Source of the DNA: Paraktedonobacter sp036384215
GTDB lineage: Bacteria > Chloroflexota > Ktedonobacteria > Ktedonobacterales > Ktedonobacteraceae
Length of the DNA: 29,082 nucleotides
NCBI GenBank assembly: GCA_036384215.1
Contig: DASVMX010000447.1
Span: 1-29,082 of the forward strand
Reading direction: 5' to 3'
Part shown: positions 1 through 7,759 of the stretch, piece after piece
Numbering within the stretch: the stretch's first letter is position 1
Layout: each line of letters opens with the position of its first letter
Translations under genes and position numbers: made by a program
Notes under the pieces: generated by a model
Database searches by the model: none
What the model saw: only the letters and a program-made list of their open reading frames with translations
What the model was told of the DNA's origin: nothing

Positions 1-237
1 ACTGGCCAGAGCGAAACCCCGATCACCCCGGTGATTGTCGGTGATGGCGCTCGGGCCGTCAAATTCAGCACGCGTCTCTTCGAGGAAGGCGTCTTTGCTC
101 AGGCCATCGTCTATCCCACCGTTCCCGTGGACAAGTGCCGCGTGCGTACCATCGTTACCGCCCTGCACACCGGCGACGAGCTCACACGCGCGCTTGACGC
201 CTTCGCGCGCGTGGGCAAAGAACTGGCCATTATCTAA
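1..237 (+). CDS. kbl: Glycine C-acetyltransferase / 2-amino-3-ketobutyrate CoA ligase family, C-terminal fragment
   Basis: The reading frame is open from base 1 and ends at a TAA, so this is the last 78 residues of a gene that begins outside the window. The tail reads ETPITPVIVGD, then KFSTRLFEEGVFAQAIVYPTV, then RVRTIVTALHT. This matches the C-terminal small domain of the alpha-oxoamine synthase family, PLP enzymes that join an acyl-CoA to an amino acid. The GVFAQAIVYPTVP and RTIVTA wording is closest to 2-amino-3-ketobutyrate CoA ligase (glycine C-acetyltransferase, threonine catabolism), but BioF-type enzymes share the fold. The catalytic lysine is not in the window, so substrate cannot be decided. 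Its stop overlaps by 8 bp the 3' end of the convergent HAD gene. Confidence 0.85.
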   Translation, partial: TGQSETPITPVIVGDGARAVKFSTRLFEEGVFAQAIVYPTVPVDKCRVRTIVTALHTGDELTRALDAFARVGKELAII

Positions 238-1039
238 GCTCTGGCAGAACCAGATTCTCAATCACGGCAGCAACGCCATCTTCGGCGTTGCTGCCTGTGA
301 CATAATCGGCCAGAATTTTTACCTCATCGTGCGCGTTACCCATCGCCACGCCCAGACCAGCGAACTGGATCATGCCAATGTCATTGTGTCCATCGCCAAT
401 CGCCACGATTTCTCCGCGTTCGATGCCCAGGTCCTGGGCAATGGTCATCAGACCCTGGTGCTTCGAGACGGCAGGATGCAGAAATTCCAGCAGATCGAAC
501 GCCGACTGGGTAATATAGAGCTGGCCGTCAAACAATTTTATGAACTCCGGGCGCCGGGCGCGCAATCTGCTCTCTTCACCCACACCTACCAGCTTGATGC
601 AGGGTTCTGGGTAGAGCTGAGAAACATTTTCAATCTCGATTACCGGTGGAACAGGTGGCCTGTACCACTGGCGCACTCTGGGCGTATCAACGTCCGCATA
701 AACCCTGCTACGCGTGTGGTACGCCCGATGAAAACCTGCCTCGCGCAGGGCTGCCAGCACTGGCAGAACATATTCAGCAGGCAGTAACTGCTCGTGATAT
801 ATTTGCCCTGTCCTGATATCCGCGATCTGCGCGCCATTCTCAATGATTTGCGGTCCCTCGATTGGCAGATCACCGCAGATATCTTGCAGCACCGCCAGAC
901 TCTGTCCTGTCGCAATCACCACGCGCACACCCGCGCTGACCGCCCGCTGTAGAGCCAGGCGGGTGCGCGGCGTAACCATCTTCTGAGGTCTGGGATTTAA
1001 GAGCGTGCCATCTAAATCAAGCGCGAGCAGGCGGTACAT
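230..1039 (-). CDS. HAD-superfamily hydrolase, Cof/YidA-type phosphatase
   Basis: This 269-residue protein has the HAD motifs in order: DLDGT at residues 8-12 (nucleophile Asp and acid/base Asp), VVIATGQ near residue 40 (motif II Thr), a Lys in CIKLVG (motif III) and GDGHNDIGMI near residue 215 (motif IV acidic pair). Its length and the large cap inserted between motifs II and III fit the Cof type (HAD-IIB), which dephosphorylates sugar phosphates, nucleotides or flavin precursors. The substrate cannot be read from sequence. An AGGAG lies about 9 nt upstream of the ATG. The gene is transcribed alone on the minus strand and meets the Kbl-family gene tail to tail. Confidence 0.9.
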   Translation of the reverse strand: MYRLLALDLDGTLLNPRPQKMVTPRTRLALQRAVSAGVRVVIATGQSLAVLQDICGDLPIEGPQIIENGAQIADIRTGQIYHEQLLPAEYVLPVLAALREAGFHRAYHTRSRVYADVDTPRVRQWYRPPVPPVIEIENVSQLYPEPCIKLVGVGEESRLRARRPEFIKLFDGQLYITQSAFDLLEFLHPAVSKHQGLMTIAQDLGIERGEIVAIGDGHNDIGMIQFAGLGVAMGNAHDEVKILADYVTGSNAEDGVAAVIENLVLPELR

Positions 1040-1244
1040 CTATATTTTCTCCTGGCTATCAAGCACTCTATACTGCGGTTCAGTATAGTGACTTTGCCGC
1101 TTTTGCGCAAGCGAAAATGCGTCATCCCTCTCCAGCGCGGGCAGCAGCCGATCACACGCTACTCCAGCCAGGCCCATTCCTGGGCGAATCTAATGTATTA
1201 ATTGATGTGAATATATGGATTTGTCTATAGAATACTGTAATCTA

Positions 1245-1274
1245 TTGACAAATAGAGATAAGTGCGTTTATGAT
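1245..1274 (+). promoter_or_regulatory. Possible sigma-70-type promoter overlapping the glycosyltransferase start
   Basis: TTGACA (1245-1250), an 18-nt spacer and TATGAT (1269-1274) form a near-consensus promoter. If used, transcription would begin near 1281, downstream of ATG 1270, so translation would have to start at 1282 (leaderless) or further in. The surrounding stretch 1200-1280 is clearly AT-rich compared with the genes. Confidence 0.45.
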
Positions 1275-2412
1275 ATGTAGTATGAAGTTGGGTCAATATG
1301 TAAAGATGGTAGGTAAATTCCTCAAAGCGCAAATCCTCTGGAAATGGTTGGGTAGAAAGACACACTATGCGGGGGTGGGAGTTAAGCGGCAGGGATATCG
1401 TGTCTTAATGGTTACCGGGATCTATCCGACTGAGCGCAGGCCGCATGCTGGTACCTTTATTCGGCCTGTTGTGGAGGCGCTCCGGGAGCAAGGGCACACG
1501 GTGGATCTCCTCCATCCGGGGCCGGCTCCAGCCCCTCTACGCTACCTCTGGGCGGCGTTACTGGTCTTTTTGAAGACGCTGGGTGGGCGTTACGATATTG
1601 TCCATGGCCATTATGGCCTGTGGTGCCTGGCTGCTCGTTTGCAATGGCGGGCGGCAGTGGTCTCTGCTTTTCTGGGAGATGACCTGTTGGGCACAATTAC
1701 CTCCAATGGGAATTACAGCAAGAAATCACTGCTGGTTGTGCGCATTAGCCGCTGGCTCTGCCGGGTTTCGGACGCGGCCACGGTTAAGTCCGAACAGATG
1801 CGGCAAGCTGCTGACTGTGCCAGTGTGGTCGTTATCCCCGATGGCATCGATTTTACGCATTTTTATCCTCTCCCACGTGATCAGATGCGCGCGCTTCTGG
1901 GCTGGGACCAGAACACATATTATGTACTTTTTGCCAATAACCCCGCTATTCCTGTGAAAAATGTTGCCCTGGCTCGCTCGGCTCTCCAGCAACTGGCGAT
2001 CAGGGGGATCAACGCGGAACTGATTGTGATGTATGGCCAGCCCCAGGAACAGGTGATGCGCGCTATGAATGCCAGTAACGTGCTCATTCTCACCTCGTTG
2101 GCGGAAGGTGCTCCGAACGTGGTGAAAGAGGCCATGGCCTGTAACATACCCGTGGTTGCTACGAATGTCGGCGATGTGGCACAGGTGCTTGGACAGACCG
2201 CCGGGTGCTTTGTTTGTTCCCATAACCCCGGCGAGCTCGTGGAGGCGCTTGAGGATGCCCTGCGCTATACAGAACCCACCACGGGCAGGCGCGACAGCGC
2301 CCATCTGGCAAGTACTGTCGTGGTGGAGCGCGTCCTGGAATTATATTGCCAGGCTCTTGAACACAAAAGATCGCCACAAAAGCCGCGTTTGAGAAAAAGG
2401 CTGGCCCTGTAA
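1270..2412 (+). CDS. Glycosyltransferase family 4 (group 1)
   Basis: This is a GT-B retaining glycosyltransferase of up to 380 residues. The N-terminal Rossmann domain starts with RVLMVTGIYPTERRPHAGTF (residues 44-63 of the longest frame). The donor site carries VIPDGIDFTHF (about 188-198) and the EX7E motif EGAPNVVKE (279-287) followed by NIPVVATNVGD. It would transfer a nucleotide-sugar-derived sugar at the cytoplasmic face of the membrane; acceptor and sugar are unknown. The start is uncertain. The first about 43 residues are not expected for the family, no good Shine-Dalgarno precedes 1270, and a promoter-like TTGACA-N18-TATGAT overlaps the ATG. ATG 1282, a GTG near 1375 or ATG 1408 are alternatives. 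A second glycosyltransferase follows 204 bp downstream, suggesting an exopolysaccharide or glycolipid role. Confidence 0.88.
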   Translation: MICSMKLGQYVKMVGKFLKAQILWKWLGRKTHYAGVGVKRQGYRVLMVTGIYPTERRPHAGTFIRPVVEALREQGHTVDLLHPGPAPAPLRYLWAALLVFLKTLGGRYDIVHGHYGLWCLAARLQWRAAVVSAFLGDDLLGTITSNGNYSKKSLLVVRISRWLCRVSDAATVKSEQMRQAADCASVVVIPDGIDFTHFYPLPRDQMRALLGWDQNTYYVLFANNPAIPVKNVALARSALQQLAIRGINAELIVMYGQPQEQVMRAMNASNVLILTSLAEGAPNVVKEAMACNIPVVATNVGDVAQVLGQTAGCFVCSHNPGELVEALEDALRYTEPTTGRRDSAHLASTVVVERVLELYCQALEHKRSPQKPRLRKRLAL

Positions 2413-2616
2413 CGTAGCTCTGCCTCTTCGAGCCACAAAGAGAAGCGTAAGCCCTTAACCTTAATGCTGTAAAACAATGCTATGAGCATTGCTAAAAAAG
2501 CGAGAGAAAAGAGCGAAAGAGCAAGGCGATGGCAAGCATCGTTTTGTTTTCCTATAGTCTTGCGTCTGAGCGGGTTAAGAACAAATCATACAAATAGTAA
2601 AGTGGAAGGGAAATGC

Positions 2617-3873
2617 ATGCAGGAGAAACGTAAGATATTGTTTGTGGTTGAGAATGCGCCGATTCCGGGTGATCCACGAGTTTGGAAACAGGCAGTGACC
2701 TTGCGAGAGGCCGGATGCCAGGTGAGTATCATCGCTCCTCGCTGCCCTGGGCAGCCGTCACAAAAAGCCGAAGACGAGATGGACGGCATTTTTGTGTATC
2801 GTTTCAAGCTGTTGGAAGCTCAACGCGGGGGGATGGGGTATCTGCTTGAATATAGTCTTGCGCTCTGTCTGGTGTTCTGGCTCAGTTTGAAAATCTGGAG
2901 ACGCCACGGATTTGACGTGATTCACGTGGCGAATCCGCCGGACCTCTTTTTTCTGCTGGCCCTGTTCTATCGTTGTTTTGGCAAAAAGTTCGTGTTCGAC
3001 CAGCATGATCTTGCTCCAGAGCTTTTCCAGGTGCTTTTTTCGGCTCATGGTTGGGCTAGAGTGGCGTATAGTATGTTGCGAAGTATGGAACTTTGCTCGT
3101 GTCGTCTGGCTGACCTGGTGCTTGTGACAAATGAATCGTTTCGAGATCGGGTTCTTGAGAGGAATAGTTGTTCGGCGCGCAAAGTTCGCGTGGTGCGCAA
3201 CGCGCCGGATCTGGCGGATTTCGATGGAGAGGATCAGATCGATTGGCCGTTTCTCCCTAACAGGAGGAGATATGTCCTGGCCTATGTCGGGATGATAGGC
3301 AGACAGGATGGAGTTGAGAACGCGCTGTACGCTTTGCATACACTTATTTATCTTTATGGGCGCGAAGATGTCTCAGCGGTATTCATCGGGCGCGGTAGTG
3401 TTGTCGATGAGCTTCAAACTCTTGTCCAGCGCCTTGAACTGGATGAATACGTCCATTTTACGGGCTGGTTGGGGCTGTCAGAGGTAGTGCGCTATCTGGC
3501 CTGCGCGGATGTGGGCCTTGTGCCAGATCCGCTCAACGGGTTGAATGAATTTTGCACCTTGCACAAAGTCCTGGACTACATGGCGGCGAGTCTGCCTGTG
3601 GTGGCCTTTGACCTGGCAGAGACGCGCGTTTCCGCGGGAGAAGCGGCTCTGTATGCCAGGCCGAACGACTGCATGGACTTTGCACGGCAGCTTGAACTCT
3701 TGCTCAATGGCGCGGAACTGCGCCGCAACATGGGTGCGGAGGGCAGACGGCGAGTGGTGGAGCGTTTCAACTGGGAGAACAGCAAAAAAGAGCTCCTGGC
3801 CGCCTACGAGGAACTTTTTGCCAGTGAGCAGAGCCCGGCTCTGGCGACAATCGAGATCGCGAAAAATCCATGA
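2617..3873 (+). CDS. Glycosyltransferase family 4, WbuB-like
   Basis: I chose ATG 2617 because GGAAGGG (2604-2610) sits 6 nt upstream. The frame stays open to 2482, but that extension is basic, low in complexity and unlike the family. The 418-residue product begins KILFVVENAPIPGDPRVWKQ, the typical N-terminus of GT4 enzymes that modify undecaprenyl- or lipid-linked sugars. It has DQHDLAPELF (acceptor-side loop), VRNAPDLADF (start of the second Rossmann domain), VFIGRG and FTGWL, and a variant donor loop NEFCTLHKVLDYMAASLPVV, where the usual EX7E is replaced by a PxK..EYM-like pattern common in the WbuB/PelF branch. It probably adds a sugar in surface polysaccharide synthesis. It may be co-transcribed with the preceding glycosyltransferase; the 204-bp gap shows no terminator. 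Confidence 0.88.
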   Translation: MQEKRKILFVVENAPIPGDPRVWKQAVTLREAGCQVSIIAPRCPGQPSQKAEDEMDGIFVYRFKLLEAQRGGMGYLLEYSLALCLVFWLSLKIWRRHGFDVIHVANPPDLFFLLALFYRCFGKKFVFDQHDLAPELFQVLFSAHGWARVAYSMLRSMELCSCRLADLVLVTNESFRDRVLERNSCSARKVRVVRNAPDLADFDGEDQIDWPFLPNRRRYVLAYVGMIGRQDGVENALYALHTLIYLYGREDVSAVFIGRGSVVDELQTLVQRLELDEYVHFTGWLGLSEVVRYLACADVGLVPDPLNGLNEFCTLHKVLDYMAASLPVVAFDLAETRVSAGEAALYARPNDCMDFARQLELLLNGAELRRNMGAEGRRRVVERFNWENSKKELLAAYEELFASEQSPALATIEIAKNP

Positions 3874-4021
3874 GCGGTGGCAGCAATCAATATGGTCATA
3901 TCAATCAATAAGGAACATGCAGCCGCGGAACTGGCCTCCGTTGGGAACCTTAACTGCTCTTTATCAAAGATTTGATGGAGAAAAAAGTCTGGCAGGCTCA
4001 AAAAGAAAAGGGAGAAGCCGC

Positions 4022-4675
4022 TCAGTTTTTTCCACTCATCAGCAGGAACTCGGACCGCAGGGCCGGGTTCCTGGCATATTCGCCGCGCCAGAGAGACGTG
4101 TGGGTAAATGGGCTGGTGTCGCGCACGCCGCGCATGGCGACACAGAGATGGTGTGCCTCCAGGTAGACCGCGACGCCATGTGGCTGGAGCATCATCTCAA
4201 AGGCGCTGACAATCTGCTCACCCAGGCGCTCTTGCACTGCGAAACGTTTGGCGAAAAGCCGTACCAGGCGTGTTAGCTTGGAGATGCCAATGATATGCTC
4301 ATGCGGGATATACCCCACGTAGGCTTGACCAAAGAAAGGGAATGCGTGGTGCTCGCAGAAGGAGTAAAACGGGATAGGTCCCTCAATCACCTGGCCAAGC
4401 TGGCAATCTGGTTCCCCACGGCACTCGGTATCAAAGATTGTGAGAAGCTTCGGGTCGCCATCGTAGCCCTCTGTGGCCTCAAACAGAGCCTGGAGAAAAC
4501 GCCTGGGGGTTTCCTCGGTCGCAGAGGTGTGCAGGTTCATACCAAAGGCTGAGAAAATCTCACCAATATAGCCCTCAAATCTCTGCATCTGCTCGCCTGA
4601 GATGAAACGCCGGCGTAACTCCATGGCCTGATCTGGGTTCAGTACGTCATCCTTTTGCATATCTGGATCAAACAA
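4022..4675 (-). CDS. folE: GTP cyclohydrolase I
   Basis: GTP cyclohydrolase I converts GTP to 7,8-dihydroneopterin triphosphate, the first step of folate and pterin synthesis. The 217-residue protein carries the zinc site FCEHH (Cys107, His110) and the second zinc Cys in HHLCVAMRG (Cys178). The substrate-binding signature is GYIPHEHIIGISKLTRLVRL, followed by AVQERLGEQI. The C-terminus ends in the usual SEFL-type tail. The start is a TTG at 4675: AAGGAG (4684-4689) lies 8 nt upstream and no ATG fits as well. The N-terminal about 40 residues are less conserved, as is usual. It stands alone on the minus strand, beside a large inverted-repeat island. Confidence 0.96.
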   Translation of the reverse strand: MFDPDMQKDDVLNPDQAMELRRRFISGEQMQRFEGYIGEIFSAFGMNLHTSATEETPRRFLQALFEATEGYDGDPKLLTIFDTECRGEPDCQLGQVIEGPIPFYSFCEHHAFPFFGQAYVGYIPHEHIIGISKLTRLVRLFAKRFAVQERLGEQIVSAFEMMLQPHGVAVYLEAHHLCVAMRGVRDTSPFTHTSLWRGEYARNPALRSEFLLMSGKN

Positions 4676-4761
4676 GATTTCTACTCCTTATGCTTGCTCA
4701 ATAGTTCTTTTCTTTGGAGCGCATCTAACTCTTATTGCACTCACTGGCTCGCGCCTGTGGA

Positions 4762-5047
4762 GCTCACCGTAATCTAGTGCTTTGTCAAACTTCGTTTGAG
4801 GGATGCGCTGCCTGCGGCAGCGGAGAGAGAAGAGACGCAGAGGGGCGCCAGCCCCTCTGCACTCCCCACTTTCCTACCCGTCAAACGAAGCTTGACGGGA
4901 CACTAAGTACAATCAAGTAACTTTCTTGGCAATGAGGCAGCTCACCCAGCAGTGAACCATGCCCAAAACGTTGTGTGATTGTACTTAGTTACATTGCGGA
5001 AAATGGTCTTCTTGCATTTTCCGCAACGTAACTAGATTACGGTGAGC
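4762..5047. repeat. Island of nested inverted repeats (fold-back element) between folE and the SufR-like gene
   Basis: A perfect 17-bp inverted repeat bounds 286 bp: GCTCACCGTAATCTAGT at 4762-4778 and its exact complement at 5031-5047. Inside are further pairs. (1) 4777-4802 and 4878-4903 are imperfect inverted copies (about 20 of 26) with the core GTCAAaCTTCGTTTGA. (2) 4807-4821 is a 6-bp hairpin. (3) 4837-4860 is a perfect 10-bp hairpin. (4) 4877-4899 is an 8-bp hairpin. (5) ACTAAGTACAATCA at 4902-4915 is repeated inverted at 4976-4989. (6) 4986-5034 is a hairpin with 7 + 12 paired bases and one mismatch. No protein frame is convincing. No target-site duplication is visible outside 4762/5047. 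It looks like one or more small non-autonomous elements inserted in each other. Confidence 0.75.
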
Positions 5048-5113
5048 CCCCTTAAACAACTACTCATTACAGCCACATGCCCTGATTTCTCCACCATAGC
5101 CACACCCCTCTCT

Positions 5114-5191
5114 TTTCTATACCATAGAAAATCAAGAAAGTCAAATAAACTATTGACTTTCTTGACAAAAGAGGAGTTTTGCTGCTACACT
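5114..5191 (+). promoter_or_regulatory. Promoter with overlapping palindromic operator of the SufR-like gene
   Basis: TTGACA (5162-5167), an 18-nt spacer and TACACT (5186-5191) make a good promoter. Directly over the -35 lies a perfect 13-bp inverted repeat: TCAAGAAAGTCAA (5132-5144), an 8-nt centre, then TTGACTTTCTTGA (5153-5165). A second perfect 7-bp palindrome, TTTCTAT-ACC-ATAGAAA, lies at 5114-5130. The position of the large palindrome suggests repression by a dimeric regulator, probably the product of the gene itself. Confidence 0.65.
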
Positions 5192-5219
5192 GGAAGGGAT
5201 GGAGGAGAAGGTACTCTCT

Positions 5220-5840
5220 ATGTTGTGGAATCAACATTTTTTCGCGAGCACCCGCGGGCGCATTGTCCTGCTGCTGCGGCGCGCGAGCCATACAGTCGAT
5301 GAGCTTGCTCACGATCTCGATCTGACCGACAACGCGGTACGCGCCCACCTGGCAACGCTTGAGCGGGATGCCCTTGTGCGTCCAGGCGGGACCCGTCGCG
5401 GCGGCGGCAAACCCGCGGTCGTCTATAACCTGACCCCTGAGGCCGAGCAGCTCTTTCCAAAGGCCTACGCACCAGTACTCCAACAATTGTTGGAGGTTCT
5501 CTCGACTTGCCTATCTGCCGAGAAAATAACAGAGATCATGGAGAGTACTGGTCAGCGCCTGGCCGCGCAATGGAGTATCGCTCCCGGCAAATTGAGCGCG
5601 CGCCTGCAACAGGCAGTTGCCATCCTGAACGAACTCGGTGGCCTGGCGGAACTGAGGGAGGGCGATGAGACCTATGTTATCCAGGGTTATAGCTGTCCCT
5701 TCGCGGTCATCGTGCCGGGTCATCCAGAAGTTTGCCAGCTCACGCAGACCCTGCTGGCTGAACTGATTGGAGAGCCAGTCGAGGAACATTGCGAACGCGA
5801 GGGGACTGTGCGCTGCTGTTTCAGGATTGTAAAGGGTTGA
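5220..5840 (+). CDS. SufR-like winged-helix transcriptional regulator with C-terminal Cys cluster
   Basis: I chose ATG 5220 because GGAGGAGAAGG (5201-5211) lies 8 nt upstream; ATG 5199 has its purine run too close. The 206-residue protein has an N-terminal DeoR/ArsR-like winged helix (TVDELAHDLDLTDNAVRAHL, then ERDALV and the wing TRRGGGKPAVVYNL). A helical middle follows, then a C-terminal domain with Cys at about 159, 172, 191, 199 and 200 (C-x12-C-x18-C-x7-CC). SufR-type repressors bind an Fe-S cluster through a C-x12-C...C...C arrangement and control iron-sulfur assembly genes. The first Cys spacing is the same here; the later ones differ. An Fe-S or metal sensor role is therefore likely but inferred. 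No suf gene is next to it, so it may act mainly on its own promoter or on a remote operon. Confidence 0.85.
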   Translation: MLWNQHFFASTRGRIVLLLRRASHTVDELAHDLDLTDNAVRAHLATLERDALVRPGGTRRGGGKPAVVYNLTPEAEQLFPKAYAPVLQQLLEVLSTCLSAEKITEIMESTGQRLAAQWSIAPGKLSARLQQAVAILNELGGLAELREGDETYVIQGYSCPFAVIVPGHPEVCQLTQTLLAELIGEPVEEHCEREGTVRCCFRIVKG

Positions 5841-5877
5841 AAAAGCCTGGCTGGGTCTTCCGTCTTGCCTGCGTTCT

Positions 5878-5906
5878 TTCTACAAGCAGAGGAATTGCCG
5901 TATAAT
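5878..5906 (+). promoter_or_regulatory. Probable promoter of the acyltransferase pair
   Basis: A consensus -10 TATAAT (5901-5906) lies 33 bp before the GTG start. A weak -35 (TTCTAC, 5878-5883) sits 17 nt upstream. Confidence 0.5.
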
Positions 5907-5939
5907 ATTCCCTGAAAGTTTATTTTGGGGAGGGTATCT

Positions 5940-6845
5940 GTGTCATCTCTCTACTGGTTGGCGCGTGCCGGGATCGCAATCGCGGGTAAGACGCCGCGCC
6001 CGGTGAGGTACGCGCTCAGTTCTGGTTTGAGTTCGGCGAGTTATCTGGGGTGGCGCGCGAAGCGTCTGGTGACCCAGCAGAACATGTCAAAAGTGCTAGG
6101 GTTGCCGATGAGCGATCCTCGCGTCAGGCGCGCGGCTTTTACTGCCTGGAGCAATTACGGGCGCACAGCTTCGGATTTGATCTATTTTCCGCATATGAAA
6201 ATGGATGAGGTTGAGGCACACACCCTGGATCAGACGCGGGATGGAAGCTGGCATGAGTTTGCGAGCCGGGCGTTGGAGCACGGCAAAGGGTTGGTGATCG
6301 CGACGGCGCATTTCGGGAGCTGGGATGTGGCCGGGGCGCTGGTAGCACGCCGTTTTCCGCTTTCGGCCATTACGGAGACCTTTAAAGATCCGCGTTTTAA
6401 CGACCTGATGCAGGGACAGCGCCAGGAGAAGCAGGTGGAGATTATTCCAATGGAGCGCGCGCCGCGCCAGGTATTGAGGGATCTCCACCAGAATAAAGTC
6501 GTGGCGATTGTATCCGATCGACCAATGAGCAAAGAGAAAGGGGTGGAGATAACCTTCTTTGACCACAAAACGTACGTGCCCGCTGGCCCAGCCGCGCTGG
6601 CTCTCAAGGCAGGAGCGGCGATTCTTCCTGGTTTTGTCTGGTATGGCCTGAAACAGGAATTTTACGTGCGTGCTTTTCCACCTATCTATCCGCAGCCTTG
6701 CGAGGGAGCGGAGGAGCGCAACCGGGAGATCGCGCGGCTGACGCAGTACATTTATAGCGCGCTGGAAGAAATGGTCCGTGAGTGGCCTACGCAGTGGTTT
6801 ATGTTTCGTGCATTCTGGCCAGAAGACGAAACCGAACAGGAATAG
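5940..6845 (+). CDS. Lysophospholipid acyltransferase, LpxL/HtrB family (PatA-like)
   Basis: Start GTG 5940 is chosen over TTG 5925 because GGGGAGGG (5927-5934) lies 5 nt upstream. The product of 301 residues has the HX4D acyltransferase motif HFGSWD (His124, Asp129) in the context GLVIATAHFGSWDVAG. Further family blocks are VAIVSDRPMSKEKG and GPAALALKAGAAILPGF (glycerophosphate-binding region), and it ends EWPTQWFMFRAFW, the usual PEQWFWF-like C-terminus. The family acylates lipid A in diderms and phosphatidylinositol mannosides in actinobacteria (PatA). In an organism without lipid A genes in view and with a PimA-like mannosyltransferase 1.7 kb away, a PatA-like role is the better guess. 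A second family member follows after 8 bp. Confidence 0.88.
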   Translation: MSSLYWLARAGIAIAGKTPRPVRYALSSGLSSASYLGWRAKRLVTQQNMSKVLGLPMSDPRVRRAAFTAWSNYGRTASDLIYFPHMKMDEVEAHTLDQTRDGSWHEFASRALEHGKGLVIATAHFGSWDVAGALVARRFPLSAITETFKDPRFNDLMQGQRQEKQVEIIPMERAPRQVLRDLHQNKVVAIVSDRPMSKEKGVEITFFDHKTYVPAGPAALALKAGAAILPGFVWYGLKQEFYVRAFPPIYPQPCEGAEERNREIARLTQYIYSALEEMVREWPTQWFMFRAFWPEDETEQE

Positions 6846-6853
6846 AGGGCAAG

Positions 6854-7759
6854 ATGTATCTTTTCTTCCGCTGGGCAACATGGTTGGTGCCGCGTCTCCC
6901 GCGCTGGTTTTTGCGCCTGTTGCCGGATATCGCCGGGCCGCTGGCCTGGCTGGTGGCTACGCGGGCACGCAGGCAAGCCATGTACAATGCCTCGCGTGTG
7001 CTGGGGCTTGAGAATACCTCGACGCTGGAGAACCGGCGTAAGCTGCGCCACGTGGTGCGGGGGATGTTTCGCAACAGCGTGAGCAATTACCTGGACGCCT
7101 TGCTGTTGCCTTCGTTGAAACAAGAAGAGATTTTGCAGCGGATTTCTGTTGATGATCAGATCTATCTGGATGAGGCTCTGGCACTTGGCAAAGGGGCGCT
7201 TCTCTTCTCCGCGCATTTTGGCCCTTTCGAGTACATCGGCTCGTGGTTTGCTGCACACGGTTATCAGGTGGTGATTCCTGTGGAGCGGCTCAAAGACGAG
7301 CGTATGCTCAATCTGATGCTGGAGCTGCGCAACAGTAATGGGATCACTTACGTACCTCTGGGCGGCAGCGCGCCGATGCGGACGATCATTCAGGCTTTGC
7401 GCAAGAATCAGATCGTCTTGATCACGGCTGACCGCGCGGTTGAAGGCGAGAGCGTCGTCAAAGACTTCTTTGGCACGCCAGCGCGCCTGCCGATTGGCCC
7501 GGTGAATCTTTCGATTCGTACCGGGGCGCCGCTGGTGGGTGCGTTCGGCTGGCATAGCTCGCGTAAAGCGGTTGGAGGAGCGTTTTCGCGGCTGACCCTG
7601 GCGCTCTCCGCGGAGGAACGCCAGCGGCCAGATGCCGTCGAGGCGGCGCTGATCAAGCGTATGGAGCAGGTCATCAGCGAACGCCCCGAGCAGTGGGTGG
7701 TTTTCGAGTCGATCTGGGTTGAGCCTGCCAATGGGCAGGATGACAGTCCCGCATCTTAA
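6854..7759 (+). CDS. Second LpxL/HtrB-family acyltransferase
   Basis: ATG 6854 is used; the frame is open to 6782, but that part lies inside the previous gene. The 301-residue protein has the same length as its neighbour and shares its layout: HFGPFE (His121, Glu126) as the HX4D/E motif, VLITADRAVEG, then GPVNLSIRTGAPLVGAF and a C-terminus ISERPEQWVVFESIW. The catalytic acid is Glu where the first copy has Asp; both occur in the family. The two proteins look like diverged tandem paralogues, probably adding two acyl chains to the same lipid. It is co-transcribed with the first (8-bp gap). The 3' end overlaps by 4 bp the convergent PHP gene. Confidence 0.87.
   Translation: MYLFFRWATWLVPRLPRWFLRLLPDIAGPLAWLVATRARRQAMYNASRVLGLENTSTLENRRKLRHVVRGMFRNSVSNYLDALLLPSLKQEEILQRISVDDQIYLDEALALGKGALLFSAHFGPFEYIGSWFAAHGYQVVIPVERLKDERMLNLMLELRNSNGITYVPLGGSAPMRTIIQALRKNQIVLITADRAVEGESVVKDFFGTPARLPIGPVNLSIRTGAPLVGAFGWHSSRKAVGGAFSRLTLALSAEERQRPDAVEAALIKRMEQVISERPEQWVVFESIWVEPANGQDDSPAS

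Larger units (their letters stand above)
4676..5219. other. 544-bp intergenic region between divergent folE and SufR-like gene
   Basis: The region holds the folE Shine-Dalgarno (4684-4689), the nested fold-back island (4762-5047), then an AT-rich control region for the regulator gene with two palindromes and a promoter (5114-5191). Short open frames here are low in quality and overlap the palindromes, so I call no gene. Confidence 0.7.

Noticed and set aside
2482..2616. Longer N-terminus of the second glycosyltransferase
   Set aside because: The extension is Arg/Lys/Ser-rich, has no good ribosome site and lies before the conserved first strand; ATG 2617 has GGAAGGG at 6 nt.
4735..5302. Small plus-strand open frames in the folE-regulator gap
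   Set aside because: They run across inverted repeats or into the regulator gene in another frame and show no domain or ribosome site.
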